From assembly GCF_017888565.1 (NCBI RefSeq), contig NZ_JAGHFX010000069.1:1-37512 (forward strand): 37,512 nucleotides of DNA, written 5' to 3'. The notes beneath the pieces were generated by a model. That model was given only the letters and a program-made list of their open reading frames with translations, did not search any database and had not been told where the DNA came from. Origin of the DNA: Clostridium sp. (lineage in GTDB: Bacteria; Bacillota; Clostridia; Clostridiales; Clostridiaceae). Below, piece by piece: positions 27,494-35,572 of this stretch. Position numbers and translations under genes: made by a program. Position 1 is the first letter of the stretch. Every line of letters begins with the position of its first letter.

Positions 27494-28411
27494 TTAAATC
27501 CTCTCTTCATAACTTTTAAGTAATCTTATATAATGATTTGCTTCTCTTAATACATGATCAGCCATAAGTGGAAGCATCATGGATTTTATTTTACACTCAT
27601 CAATTCCTTCTGTACCTGATCTTTTAAAATCTCTAAAATTAATAGTTTCTGTTAATGTGTTATCAGTAACACCTAACATTCCTGTAGCATCCATATCCAT
27701 AGTACTTTGAATTAAATCATTATATATCTTTACAAATTCATCTGCTGTTCTTATTAATTTTCCTTCAGAAGGGTCTAATAATCCTCTTATAAAAGAAGCA
27801 TGTTCAAGCATAATATGGTCCCAAAACAACTCAGCATCCTTAATATTTTTCTCTTCAATATCTTGATCATTTTCCAAAGAATAAACATATGAACGATATA
27901 GTTTTGCTTCATGTATTAAGTGATCTAAAAATGTAGGGTAACTTGCTGTAAATATATTACATGCTAGTACTTCATTTAAAACCTTTGTTTTAAAATCTAT
28001 TAAGCCATCAAGTAATTTTATAGCTCTACAATTAAGTTTTTTCACGGAATCCATTATTTTTTTATCATGTTCCTTATCACCTTTACAGTGTAGTTTTGTT
28101 TGCATAATTGTTATTTTAGAGTTTATTTCTATCCCAGTATAATGTTGCGTTTTTCTTTCTGTACTTAAAGTATAATCAGTATAAAGTTCACCTGAATCTA
28201 ATACCCCTTCTCTAATTCTTCCTTGGCTTAATTTTATAGTATCTAATAAAAGTTTTTCAAATTGTAGTTTGTAGTCATCAGCTTCTTTAGCAAGCTTAGC
28301 ATTTTTAGGGGTAAATCCAGCCTCTAAAAAAATAGCATGTTCTTTCATAATTCGTGCATAAAATAAATGTAATTCTAAAGATAAAAAAATATATCTTTTA
28401 CGTGCTAGCAT
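27494..28411 (-). CDS. DUF2935 domain protein
   Basis: The 305-residue soluble, mainly helical protein has two similar halves. Each carries the pattern found in DUF2935: ELHLFYARIMKEHAIFLEAG near residue 13 and AELFWDHIMLEHASFIRGLL near residue 190. His and Glu residues are spaced along the helices in a ferritin-like or hemerythrin-like manner, and a metal site is plausible. No enzymatic activity is known for the family, which is common in Clostridium and Bacillus. GGAGG lies about six bases before the ATG. It appears to be monocistronic. Confidence 0.85.
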   Translation of the reverse strand: MLARKRYIFLSLELHLFYARIMKEHAIFLEAGFTPKNAKLAKEADDYKLQFEKLLLDTIKLSQGRIREGVLDSGELYTDYTLSTERKTQHYTGIEINSKITIMQTKLHCKGDKEHDKKIMDSVKKLNCRAIKLLDGLIDFKTKVLNEVLACNIFTASYPTFLDHLIHEAKLYRSYVYSLENDQDIEEKNIKDAELFWDHIMLEHASFIRGLLDPSEGKLIRTADEFVKIYNDLIQSTMDMDATGMLGVTDNTLTETINFRDFKRSGTEGIDECKIKSMMLPLMADHVLREANHYIRLLKSYEERI

Positions 28412-28521
28412 GTCTTTTCCTCCATAAGAATTTTATTATAGTATATTTCTAAAATTCCTTTTATGTTCATACTAAGAATTTAATTTTATAAAATAATCTA
28501 TATTTTCTTAATTCCCAACAT

Positions 28522-28571
28522 AGTTAATGCTAGCAATGCATTAATTATCTAATACACTACTAGCATTAACT
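28522..28571. repeat. Perfect 12-bp inverted repeat between two genes
   Basis: Arms AGTTAATGCTAG (28522-28533) and its complement (28560-28571) flank 26 bases. No T-run follows on either strand, so it is a poor terminator. It lies downstream of the DDAH-like gene and upstream of the DUF2935 gene, both minus-strand. It may be an operator or an atypical 3' stem. Confidence 0.5.
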
Positions 28572-28596
28572 GCAATATAAATTTATAAATCTTTCT

Positions 28597-29409
28597 TTAT
28601 TCTCTTAAATCAAACATACAGGAACATCCTAAACTTCCGTCACTTTTCATTATTTCACTGTAGTCTATAAATTCAACTTCATATCCTTTTTCTTTAAGCA
28701 TTTCTGTAACAGATTTATTACTACTTAATAGCTTCTTATTTCCTAAATATACAAAGTTAACTCCTAAATCATCTGCATCCTTTTTAGATATTTCATATAA
28801 ATTACTTATATACTTTTCTATTATCTTTTTATCATATAAGTATGGAGATATAACTGCACTTCCTTTATCTAAGATATTGAAAACACAATCCAAATGTATT
28901 TTACTAGTATCAAAATTAATTGGAATAACTTTAGTATTATTTTTCATATTAATTAAAACTTCTTGAAGCTCATTGGCAGCCTGTATAGTTGTCCTGCTAC
29001 TAATTCCAACAAAGACAACATCTCCGTATTTTATAACATCTCCACCTTCTATGTTATTTTTCATTTGATAATATTTAATATTATTCTCTTTTATAAACTT
29101 CATAAAATTTTCTATTTCAATTTTCCTATCTTTTTCTTTCATTTTACTTACAAAAAGTATATCATCAATTATAAAACCAATATCTTGAGTAAAAACTTGT
29201 TGAGTTGCATTTTTATTTATATCGATAAAATATAGCTTTATATTATTTTTACTTAGTGCATTTATAAAGTTATTATACTGACTATAAAGCAATTCATAGT
29301 TAATTTTATTATAATACTTATTACTTTTATCTACTATTTTAAAGTTTACTGGATAACATACTATACAAGATTTTAATTCATCACTTTGACAATAATTATA
29401 TATTTTCAT
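28597..29409 (-). CDS. Amidinotransferase-fold hydrolase, DDAH/arginine deiminase-like
   Basis: The 270-residue protein fits the dimethylarginine dimethylaminohydrolase branch of the guanidine-modifying superfamily, which uses a Cys-His-Asp/Glu active site. Visible elements are FTQDIGFI (substrate-binding loop), IEGGDV near 119, His172 in KIHLDCVFNIL, and a C-terminal cysteine in GSLGCSCM (Cys262 or Cys264). Family enzymes hydrolyse methylated arginines or related guanidines to citrulline-like products. The substrate here is not determined. AGGAG lies seven bases before the ATG. It appears to be monocistronic, with the divergent hydrolase gene upstream. Confidence 0.85.
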   Translation of the reverse strand: MKIYNYCQSDELKSCIVCYPVNFKIVDKSNKYYNKINYELLYSQYNNFINALSKNNIKLYFIDINKNATQQVFTQDIGFIIDDILFVSKMKEKDRKIEIENFMKFIKENNIKYYQMKNNIEGGDVIKYGDVVFVGISSRTTIQAANELQEVLINMKNNTKVIPINFDTSKIHLDCVFNILDKGSAVISPYLYDKKIIEKYISNLYEISKKDADDLGVNFVYLGNKKLLSSNKSVTEMLKEKGYEVEFIDYSEIMKSDGSLGCSCMFDLRE

Positions 29410-29593
29410 CTTTTAACTCCTCATCTATCTAATATTATATATTTATAATTTCAATATAGTCTTTATAATATTCACTTACATAAGTCTAATAATAACAAAA
29501 TTAAAATGTACTTTATCTGATCATTTTAATTATTAACAGCTTTCTCAATGTTTGAATACATTAATATAGATAAATTATATATAGGAGTTCTTT

Positions 29594-30409
29594 ATGAAAT
29601 ATTTTGTTAAAACAAGTGATAATGCTAGAATTGCTGTTGAAGACTTAAATTCTGAGGCAGAAAAAACTATATTATTTATACATGGATGGCCATTAAATCA
29701 TACTGTATACGAATATCAACTAAATTACTTTCCTGATAAAGGATATAGATGTGTTGCCATTGATTTGAGAGGCTTTGGTGATTCTGATAGACCATATAAT
29801 GGCTATGACTATGATACTATGGCAGCAGACATAAAAAAAGTAATTGATGTTCTAAAATTAAATAATATTACTTTAGTTGGACATTCAATGGGTGGAGCAC
29901 TCTCAATAAGATATTTATCTAATTATAATGGTCATGGTGTATCTAAGCTTTGTTTAATAGGTGCTGCTGCTCCTAGCTGGGTTAAAACAAGAGATTGGCC
30001 CTATGGATATACTGAAGAAGAAGTTACTAATTTTATAAATGACTCTCTTAAAGATAGACCTAGATTTATTAGCAATGTTTCTGATTTATTCTTCTACCAA
30101 TATATATCTCAAGCTCTTTTAAGCTGGTTTACCAACATAGCCCTGTCAGCTTCCCCATGGGCTACTACTCAATGCTTAATTAGCCTTAAAAATGAAAGAT
30201 TGTTTAATGATATACCTAAAATAAAAATTCCTACACTAATTTTACATGGAACACATGATAAAGTTTGTCCTTATGACTTTGCTAAATATTTAGATGAAAA
30301 CATTGAAGATTCTACACTAGTTCCTTTAACAGAAAGTGGTCATGCAGCCTTTATTGATGAAAAAGATAAAGTAAATAATAATATTTTTGAATTTATAAAA
30401 AATATTTAA
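29594..30409 (+). CDS. Alpha/beta hydrolase
   Basis: The 271-residue protein has the full alpha/beta-hydrolase set: oxyanion-hole HGWPLNH at 30-36, the nucleophile elbow GHSMGG with Ser98, Asp222 in HGTHDKVCP and His250 in ESGHAAFID. It resembles the non-haem chloroperoxidase/esterase group, but the substrate cannot be assigned. No signal peptide is present, so it acts in the cytoplasm. GGAG lies before the ATG. It is one of the few plus-strand genes in the window and diverges from the DDAH-like gene, so the 184 bases between them hold both promoters. Confidence 0.93.
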   Translation: MKYFVKTSDNARIAVEDLNSEAEKTILFIHGWPLNHTVYEYQLNYFPDKGYRCVAIDLRGFGDSDRPYNGYDYDTMAADIKKVIDVLKLNNITLVGHSMGGALSIRYLSNYNGHGVSKLCLIGAAAPSWVKTRDWPYGYTEEEVTNFINDSLKDRPRFISNVSDLFFYQYISQALLSWFTNIALSASPWATTQCLISLKNERLFNDIPKIKIPTLILHGTHDKVCPYDFAKYLDENIEDSTLVPLTESGHAAFIDEKDKVNNNIFEFIKNI

Positions 30410-30426
30410 TCTAATTAGTAAATAAA

Positions 30427-30488
30427 AAAGTTAAATTAATTCACAATGTATTATAAAATAATTACACATTGTAGATTGATTTAACTTT
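30427..30488. terminator. Bidirectional terminator between convergent genes
   Basis: A 23-bp stem with three mismatches (arms 30427-30449 and 30466-30488) is flanked by A-rich and T-rich runs. It separates the plus-strand hydrolase from the minus-strand glycerophosphodiesterase. Confidence 0.85.
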
Positions 30489-30494
30489 ATCTTT

Positions 30495-31220
30495 TTATAC
30501 TCCTTTTTTTAATATTTCACTTAGTAATTCTGGATAATCAGTAAATAATCCATCTGCTTTATTTTTAATAAGTAATCTCATATATATCGGGCTATTAACA
30601 GTATATATATTAACCTTCAAATTATTATCATGTGCTTCTTGAATTAATTCTCTTGATACAAGCCTTAAATCCGGATGAATTGCATCTACATCTAACTCTT
30701 TTGCATAATTGATTACATCTTCAATTGGTTTATCATATAATATTCCTGTCTTTATACTACTATCTAATCTCTTAACTATTTTTATAGAATCATGATTGAA
30801 ACTTGATAAAATTATTTGATTATTTAATTTATACTCATTTATTAAGCTAATTACATCTTCTTCAATTCCCTTATAATGAATCTCATCTGTTTTTAATTCT
30901 ATATTTAATGTTATATCTTTACCATTTATTAATCCTAGTACTTCCTCTAATGTTGGTATGTTACACTCTCTATTATCTCTAAATAACTTTTTCCTATTTT
31001 TAAATTTTCTTAATTCATCAAGAGTAAGATCCTTAACTAATCCTCTTCCTAAGTAAGTACGCTCTACATCTTCATCATGAATTACAACAAGTTTATTATC
31101 TTTTGTCTTATGCACATCTATTTCTAGACCATTTGCCCCAGATTTAATTCCTTCCTTTAGCGCAAGCATTGTATTTTCTGGGTAATCAAAGCTTGCTCCC
31201 CTATGTGCAAAATTTATCAT
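30495..31220 (-). CDS. Glycerophosphodiester phosphodiesterase
   Basis: The 241-residue enzyme hydrolyses glycerophosphodiesters to glycerol-3-phosphate and an alcohol, recycling phospholipid or teichoic-acid material. Signature residues are AHRGAS at 5-10, PENT, GLEIDVHKTKDNKLVVIHD and NIELK; these supply the catalytic His pair and the metal-binding Glu/Asp. No signal peptide is present, so it is cytoplasmic. GGGAGG precedes the ATG. It is 17 bases after the DUF2809 gene, and the three genes 30495-32766 look like one operon. Confidence 0.95.
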   Translation of the reverse strand: MINFAHRGASFDYPENTMLALKEGIKSGANGLEIDVHKTKDNKLVVIHDEDVERTYLGRGLVKDLTLDELRKFKNRKKLFRDNRECNIPTLEEVLGLINGKDITLNIELKTDEIHYKGIEEDVISLINEYKLNNQIILSSFNHDSIKIVKRLDSSIKTGILYDKPIEDVINYAKELDVDAIHPDLRLVSRELIQEAHDNNLKVNIYTVNSPIYMRLLIKNKADGLFTDYPELLSEILKKGV

Positions 31221-31237
31221 AATTCTCCTCCCTTATA

Positions 31238-31669
31238 TTAATTTAATTTTTTTCTAAATATCAATTTATCTATTATTATTCCTATAAATATCCCAACAGT
31301 ATAACAAATTAAATCAGAAAATAAAAATCCATGCCCTAATATTAATGATCCTATTAAAGTACTTCTTATTTCATTAATCCATTCTCCTTGGTATAGCTGT
31401 GAAATTTCTATTCCATAAGAAAATATTAAGGAGAATATTGTAATCTTTCTTATATTAAATCTATTAAATACAAAGGCTACTCCTAAATAAACCATAGTTG
31501 CCCACAAGATATCCCCTAAATACTTACCTATAAAACTAGGCAAATAATTAATATATTTTCTTGAGATTAATCCAAAGCACATTGTAGTTAAAGTTAATAA
31601 TAAATAAATTACTCTATTTCTAACAAAATTACTTTCTTTATTTTTAATCAAAGTTCCAAGCTTTATCAT
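31238..31669 (-). CDS. DUF2809 family membrane protein
   Basis: The 143-residue protein has four to five hydrophobic helices and the DUF2809 pattern: LGDILWATMVYLGVAFVFN followed by FSYGIEISQLYQ and DLICYTVGIFIG. The function of the family is unknown. The start overlaps the previous stop as ATGA, indicating translational coupling with the S41-like protein. It precedes the glycerophosphodiesterase gene. Confidence 0.88.
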   Translation of the reverse strand: MIKLGTLIKNKESNFVRNRVIYLLLTLTTMCFGLISRKYINYLPSFIGKYLGDILWATMVYLGVAFVFNRFNIRKITIFSLIFSYGIEISQLYQGEWINEIRSTLIGSLILGHGFLFSDLICYTVGIFIGIIIDKLIFRKKLN

Positions 31670-32766
31670 TTTATATAATCCTCTATTTTCCTATAAACTA
31701 TTTCTTCTGGATATAATGACATAACTGAATCATCATCTATTAACTTGTAATATTTCGTTGAGTAAGTAACAATAAATTTACTATTTGGTAATTCAAATTT
31801 TAATATTTCACCATAACAGTTAGGTTTTCCTCCAGATGGTTCTCCTACTATCTTTGCATTAGTTTCATTTATAAATTCATAGGCATTTAAAAGGGCTGAT
31901 GAAAAAGTTCTTCTGCCAATTATGACTTTTAAATTTTCATGTTTATTTAAATATTTATTTGTTTTTATAAAATCTATAAGCGGTCTAATTAATCTAGAAT
32001 CTCCTCCAAGATTATCACTTAAATCCAATGTTAGTCTTTCAATGAAATTTTTATTAATATACTCAACTACATCATTTATCTTTTGACTTAATTTTATATC
32101 TCCATCTTCTCTACATGAATTATACTTTATATATATTTCTTTTGAATCTATCAAATGTTCATACCAAAAGTTTTCAAATTCATTTTTTGCATATATAGGT
32201 AATTTATATTCTTCTGTATATATCAATTCCTCTAAGGATACAGTCTCTGCATTACATTCAAAATCATTTACTTTAATCTTGACTTTATCTACTGAATCTA
32301 TTAATAATAATCCATAAAGTACATCAGCTGCTTGAATATATTTCATGCTCTGCTCTTTAAATAAAAATTCATTTTCATAGGAGATTATTTCTTTTAGTTC
32401 TTCTATAATTTCATATATTGATATATTCTCAATTGAGCTTACCTTTTTATACAATAAACTTTTATATTTTTCAGTAGTATTTATTATATAAATTCCATCA
32501 TTAAACCAATAAAACTTAAATGGTAAATAATTTTTGACAGGAAAAATAATAGAAGTATGTGCATCCTTTACTGATGCAACAATTCTACTTAGCTCAACCT
32601 TCATATCATCGTAATCTAAATTATTTACTATTGATTTTAAATAATTTATTTTTTCTTTAAACTCATCTCTTGATATATGAAAAAATAAATTTTTATGTCT
32701 TTTTATTAAGTTTTCTTTTAAATAATCTATATCTTCAAACCATTTTTCTTCCCATGTATTACTCAT
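31666..32766 (-). CDS. S41 family peptidase-like protein
   Basis: The 366-residue protein has an N-terminal helical region (EEKWFEDIDYLKENLIKRH), a beta-rich middle, and a C-terminal S41/tail-specific-protease-like core. The core includes LTLDLSDNLGGDSRLIRPLI and the nucleophile region GRRTFSSALLNAYEF (Ser near 290), followed by VGEPSGGKPN. No signal peptide or PDZ domain is visible, so it is probably cytoplasmic, unlike classic C-terminal processing proteases. Substrates are unknown. AAGGAG lies six bases before the ATG, and it heads the three-gene set. Confidence 0.82.
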   Translation of the reverse strand: MSNTWEEKWFEDIDYLKENLIKRHKNLFFHISRDEFKEKINYLKSIVNNLDYDDMKVELSRIVASVKDAHTSIIFPVKNYLPFKFYWFNDGIYIINTTEKYKSLLYKKVSSIENISIYEIIEELKEIISYENEFLFKEQSMKYIQAADVLYGLLLIDSVDKVKIKVNDFECNAETVSLEELIYTEEYKLPIYAKNEFENFWYEHLIDSKEIYIKYNSCREDGDIKLSQKINDVVEYINKNFIERLTLDLSDNLGGDSRLIRPLIDFIKTNKYLNKHENLKVIIGRRTFSSALLNAYEFINETNAKIVGEPSGGKPNCYGEILKFELPNSKFIVTYSTKYYKLIDDDSVMSLYPEEIVYRKIEDYIK

Positions 32767-32884
32767 TATAGCTCCTTTATTTTATTAAGTTTATTATATT
32801 AGTTATTATAAATTACTTTTTACTATATTTTTTATAATAAATTTAATTTATATCCTATTATTTACTATATCATTATTAAAGAAT

Positions 32885-32944
32885 AAAGAGACGCATTTAT
32901 TTCAACTAAACTTTCACTAGTTAGTTAAATAATCACGTCTCTTT
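32885..32944 (-). terminator. Terminator of the multicopper oxidase gene
   Basis: A nine-bp perfect outer stem (AAAGAGACG / CGTCTCTTT, arms 32885-32893 and 32936-32944) encloses a further imperfect stem. It lies about 100 bases past the multicopper oxidase stop and is followed on the minus strand by ATTCTTTAA. Confidence 0.65.
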
Positions 32945-33039
32945 CTTTTTAAGATTATCTACTTAGTTAAACCTTAATAATATTAATCTTTTTAATACCT
33001 ATAAAAATAAAATATTTCTAATATAATTTTATTCTATTC

Positions 33040-34524
33040 TTATTCTATTTTTATTTGCCCCATCATACCTTCTTCTTCATGTTCTAGTATGTGACAATGA
33101 TACATATATGTTCCTATATCATTAAACCTTACTATAAGTTTTACTTCTTCATCAGGATTAATAAATACAGTATCTTTCCATCCCATTTCTTCTGGTAGAG
33201 GTTCTTTCCCATTCCTTGTTAGAACTTGAAACTGTGTTCCATGTATGTGAAATGGATGTCCCATGGAATGCATCATTGTAGCAGGATTTGTAACTGTCCA
33301 AATTTCTGTTTCACCATATTTACCTACTTCATTTATTATATCCATATCAAACTCTTCACCATTTATAGATACCATATGCCCCATTCCTCTAAGTTCAAAC
33401 CTTCTTTCTTTTGTTACACTATCCTTTGATATTCTATTTATAGTAGTTAATCTACTAGGTATTTCAGTTTTATCTTCTACTTTCTCATTAACATTAAATG
33501 TCATTATATTCTTATTATCGCTTTTTAATTCTATTTGAGTTCCAACTTCATATTTTGAAAAGTCAACTATTATCTCTGATCTTTCTCCTGGTGATAAAAA
33601 AATACTACTTTGTTTTACTGGAGCTTCTAAAAAACCTCCATCAGAAGCAATTTGATAAAATTCATCTTTATTACTTAATTTTAAATCAAAATTACTTGAA
33701 TTAGCTCCATTTACTATTCTAAATCTAACTTTTTCAGTTTTAACATCTAAAGTAGGATTAATTGATCCATTAATAATTACTGTATCTCCTACTGCTCCAT
33801 TCATCATATTGGTATCATATATAAAGCTTCCATCTTTATTAAAGCTTCTATCTTGAATAACTAGTGGTATATCATTTACTCCATATTCCTTAGGAATATT
33901 TAAACTATTAGATACTTCATCTTCAATAAAAAATAATCCCGCTAATCCTTTATAAACTTGTGTTGCTGTGCTTCCGATGAAATGCGGATGGTACCATAAA
34001 GTTGCTGCTGGCTGATTTATAGTAAAGCTTGGCTCCCATGTATCTCCTGGTTGTATTCCTTGATGAGGTCCTCCATCATTTTTACCATCTACCTCTAATC
34101 CATGCCAATGAAGAGTTGTTGCTTCTTTCAATTTATTATTAACATGAATATTTACCTTTTCGCCTTTATTCACTCTTATTACTGGACCTAAAAAACTACC
34201 ATTATACCCCATAGTGTCTGTTTCTTTATTTCCTATGAAGTTAGTTTTTCCTTCTTGTGGCTCTAATATAAATTCTGCTATATTATCATCTGGATTTGTA
34301 TCTTCTAAAATTTCTGGTATTGGTAATTTATTTTTAGTATTATCTACCTTATTATTATTATTAGCCTCATCTATCTGATTATTCTTAATTATATTTGTAT
34401 CTTCTTTTCCATTTTCATTTTTCATTAAAGATCCTTTAATAGGACTCTGCAATAAAGCATATACGATTACTATTACTAAGGCAACGACTCCTATTACTAT
34501 ATATTTTCTATTTGTGTTTTTCAT
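33040..34524 (-). CDS. Multicopper oxidase, membrane-anchored
   Basis: The 494-residue protein has an N-terminal helix (IVIGVVALVIVIVYALL) acting as anchor or uncleaved signal, an Asn/Lys-rich linker (about 35-75), and cupredoxin domains with the four copper-binding motifs: TLHWHG, LWYHPHF, HPFHIHG and MYHCHILEHEEEGMM. The last gives the type 1 copper Cys with a Met axial ligand. This resembles CueO/CotA/SufI-type oxidases that oxidise Cu(I) or phenolics outside the cell using oxygen. Copper detoxification or oxygen consumption is plausible. GGAGGAG precedes the ATG. It lies near SOD and a copper-handling protein, supporting a metal/oxygen-defence cluster. Confidence 0.94.
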   Translation of the reverse strand: MKNTNRKYIVIGVVALVIVIVYALLQSPIKGSLMKNENGKEDTNIIKNNQIDEANNNNKVDNTKNKLPIPEILEDTNPDDNIAEFILEPQEGKTNFIGNKETDTMGYNGSFLGPVIRVNKGEKVNIHVNNKLKEATTLHWHGLEVDGKNDGGPHQGIQPGDTWEPSFTINQPAATLWYHPHFIGSTATQVYKGLAGLFFIEDEVSNSLNIPKEYGVNDIPLVIQDRSFNKDGSFIYDTNMMNGAVGDTVIINGSINPTLDVKTEKVRFRIVNGANSSNFDLKLSNKDEFYQIASDGGFLEAPVKQSSIFLSPGERSEIIVDFSKYEVGTQIELKSDNKNIMTFNVNEKVEDKTEIPSRLTTINRISKDSVTKERRFELRGMGHMVSINGEEFDMDIINEVGKYGETEIWTVTNPATMMHSMGHPFHIHGTQFQVLTRNGKEPLPEEMGWKDTVFINPDEEVKLIVRFNDIGTYMYHCHILEHEEEGMMGQIKIE

Positions 34525-34632
34525 TTTGCTCCTCCTATGAATACTAATTATTATTTAATATTAATTATAATTCACTTTTATGTGGAACTTATGAAGATTT
34601 CTATCAACTATAAATGAATTTTTAATTTAAAT

Positions 34633-34729
34633 AAAAAAGCACATCAAATTTACCTGTTTATTTATAGTGATAGCTTTATTATAACTGTCTACTATAAATT
34701 AAACATATTAAATAGTGATGCGCTTTTTT
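34633..34729 (-). terminator. Long imperfect hairpin, probable terminator of the SOD gene
   Basis: The outer arms AAAAAAGCACATCA (34633-34646) and 34716-34729 pair with one mismatch. The inner parts also pair imperfectly, forming a structure of about 97 bases. It begins about 30 bases past the SOD stop codon and ends in a T-run (minus strand). It is larger than a standard terminator. Confidence 0.7.
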
Positions 34730-34757
34730 TAGTATTGTTTTAAAAATAATTTAAATC

Positions 34758-35375
34758 TTAAATGTTATGACAATCCTCATAAAGTCCTTCAACTTTTTCC
34801 CAATCTATTACATTCCATATATTTTTAGCATAATCAGCTCTTAAATTTTTATATTTTAAGTAATAAGCATGTTCCCATACATCTATTGTTAAAATAGGAA
34901 TAAGATTATCCATAACTGGTGAGTTTTGATTAGCTCTCTTCACTATTGATAACTTTCCATCCTTATCTTTAACTAAGAAGCCATATCCTGATCCAAATTG
35001 AGATATAGATGCATTTGTTAATTCTTCTTTTAGCTTTTCTACACTACCAAAAGTTTTATTTATTTCTTCAAGTAACTTTCCTTCTGGTGCTTTCTTTGGA
35101 GTTGGAGAAAGTACTGAGAAATATAGGTTATGGTTTGATACACCACCACCATTATTTACTACTGCTGGTCTTATTTCTTCTGGTAAATCTTCTACATCTT
35201 TTATTAATTGATCTAAAGTCTTTCCTTTTGTATATTCTTCATAACCTTCTAAAGCTTTATTTAAGTTAGTTTCATATGTTTGAAGATGCTTTCCATAATG
35301 TGTTTTTACTGTTTCTTCATCTATATATGGTTCTAATGCATCAAATGCATATGGTAAATTAATTTTGTTGTACAT
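34758..35375 (-). CDS. sodA: Superoxide dismutase, Mn/Fe family, Mn-type residues
   Basis: The 205-residue enzyme converts superoxide to oxygen and hydrogen peroxide. The four metal ligands are visible: His26 (THYGKH), His82 (SNHNLYF), Asp165 and His169 (DVWEHAYY). Gly residues occupy the position where Fe-SODs carry a Gln, and Gln150 (NQNSP) provides the second-sphere Gln typical of Mn-SODs, so Mn or cambialistic use is likelier. No signal peptide is present, so it is cytoplasmic. GGAGAG precedes the ATG. The intergenic region upstream contains an inverted repeat at 35411-35470 shared with the divergent copper-handling gene. Confidence 0.96.
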   Translation of the reverse strand: MYNKINLPYAFDALEPYIDEETVKTHYGKHLQTYETNLNKALEGYEEYTKGKTLDQLIKDVEDLPEEIRPAVVNNGGGVSNHNLYFSVLSPTPKKAPEGKLLEEINKTFGSVEKLKEELTNASISQFGSGYGFLVKDKDGKLSIVKRANQNSPVMDNLIPILTIDVWEHAYYLKYKNLRADYAKNIWNVIDWEKVEGLYEDCHNI

Positions 35376-35410
35376 AGTTTATCTCTCCTTTATTTATGTT
35401 CCTACTATGA

Positions 35411-35470
35411 TTTGATATATAAGGCAAACTAATTAATTATAAGTAAATATACTGAATCTTATATATCAAA
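35411..35470. promoter_or_regulatory. Perfect 13-bp inverted repeat between divergent sod and copper-handling genes
   Basis: Arms TTTGATATATAAG (35411-35423) and its exact complement (35458-35470) are separated by 34 bases in the 197-base region between the divergent genes. There is no T-run directly after either arm. It could be a regulator-binding pair or an RNA hairpin in the 5' leader; the sequence alone does not decide which. Confidence 0.6.
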
Positions 35471-35572
35471 TATAATTTACCCTTATTTTGTAATTAATAT
35501 GTATAGATATCTTCATAAAAATAACACAATTATTTCATATACTTTTTTTAACTAGTAATTAGGAGGATATCT

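Noticed and set aside
28522..28571. Inverted repeat as a standard terminator
   Set aside because: The loop is 26 bases and no T-run follows on either strand, so I list it only as a repeat.
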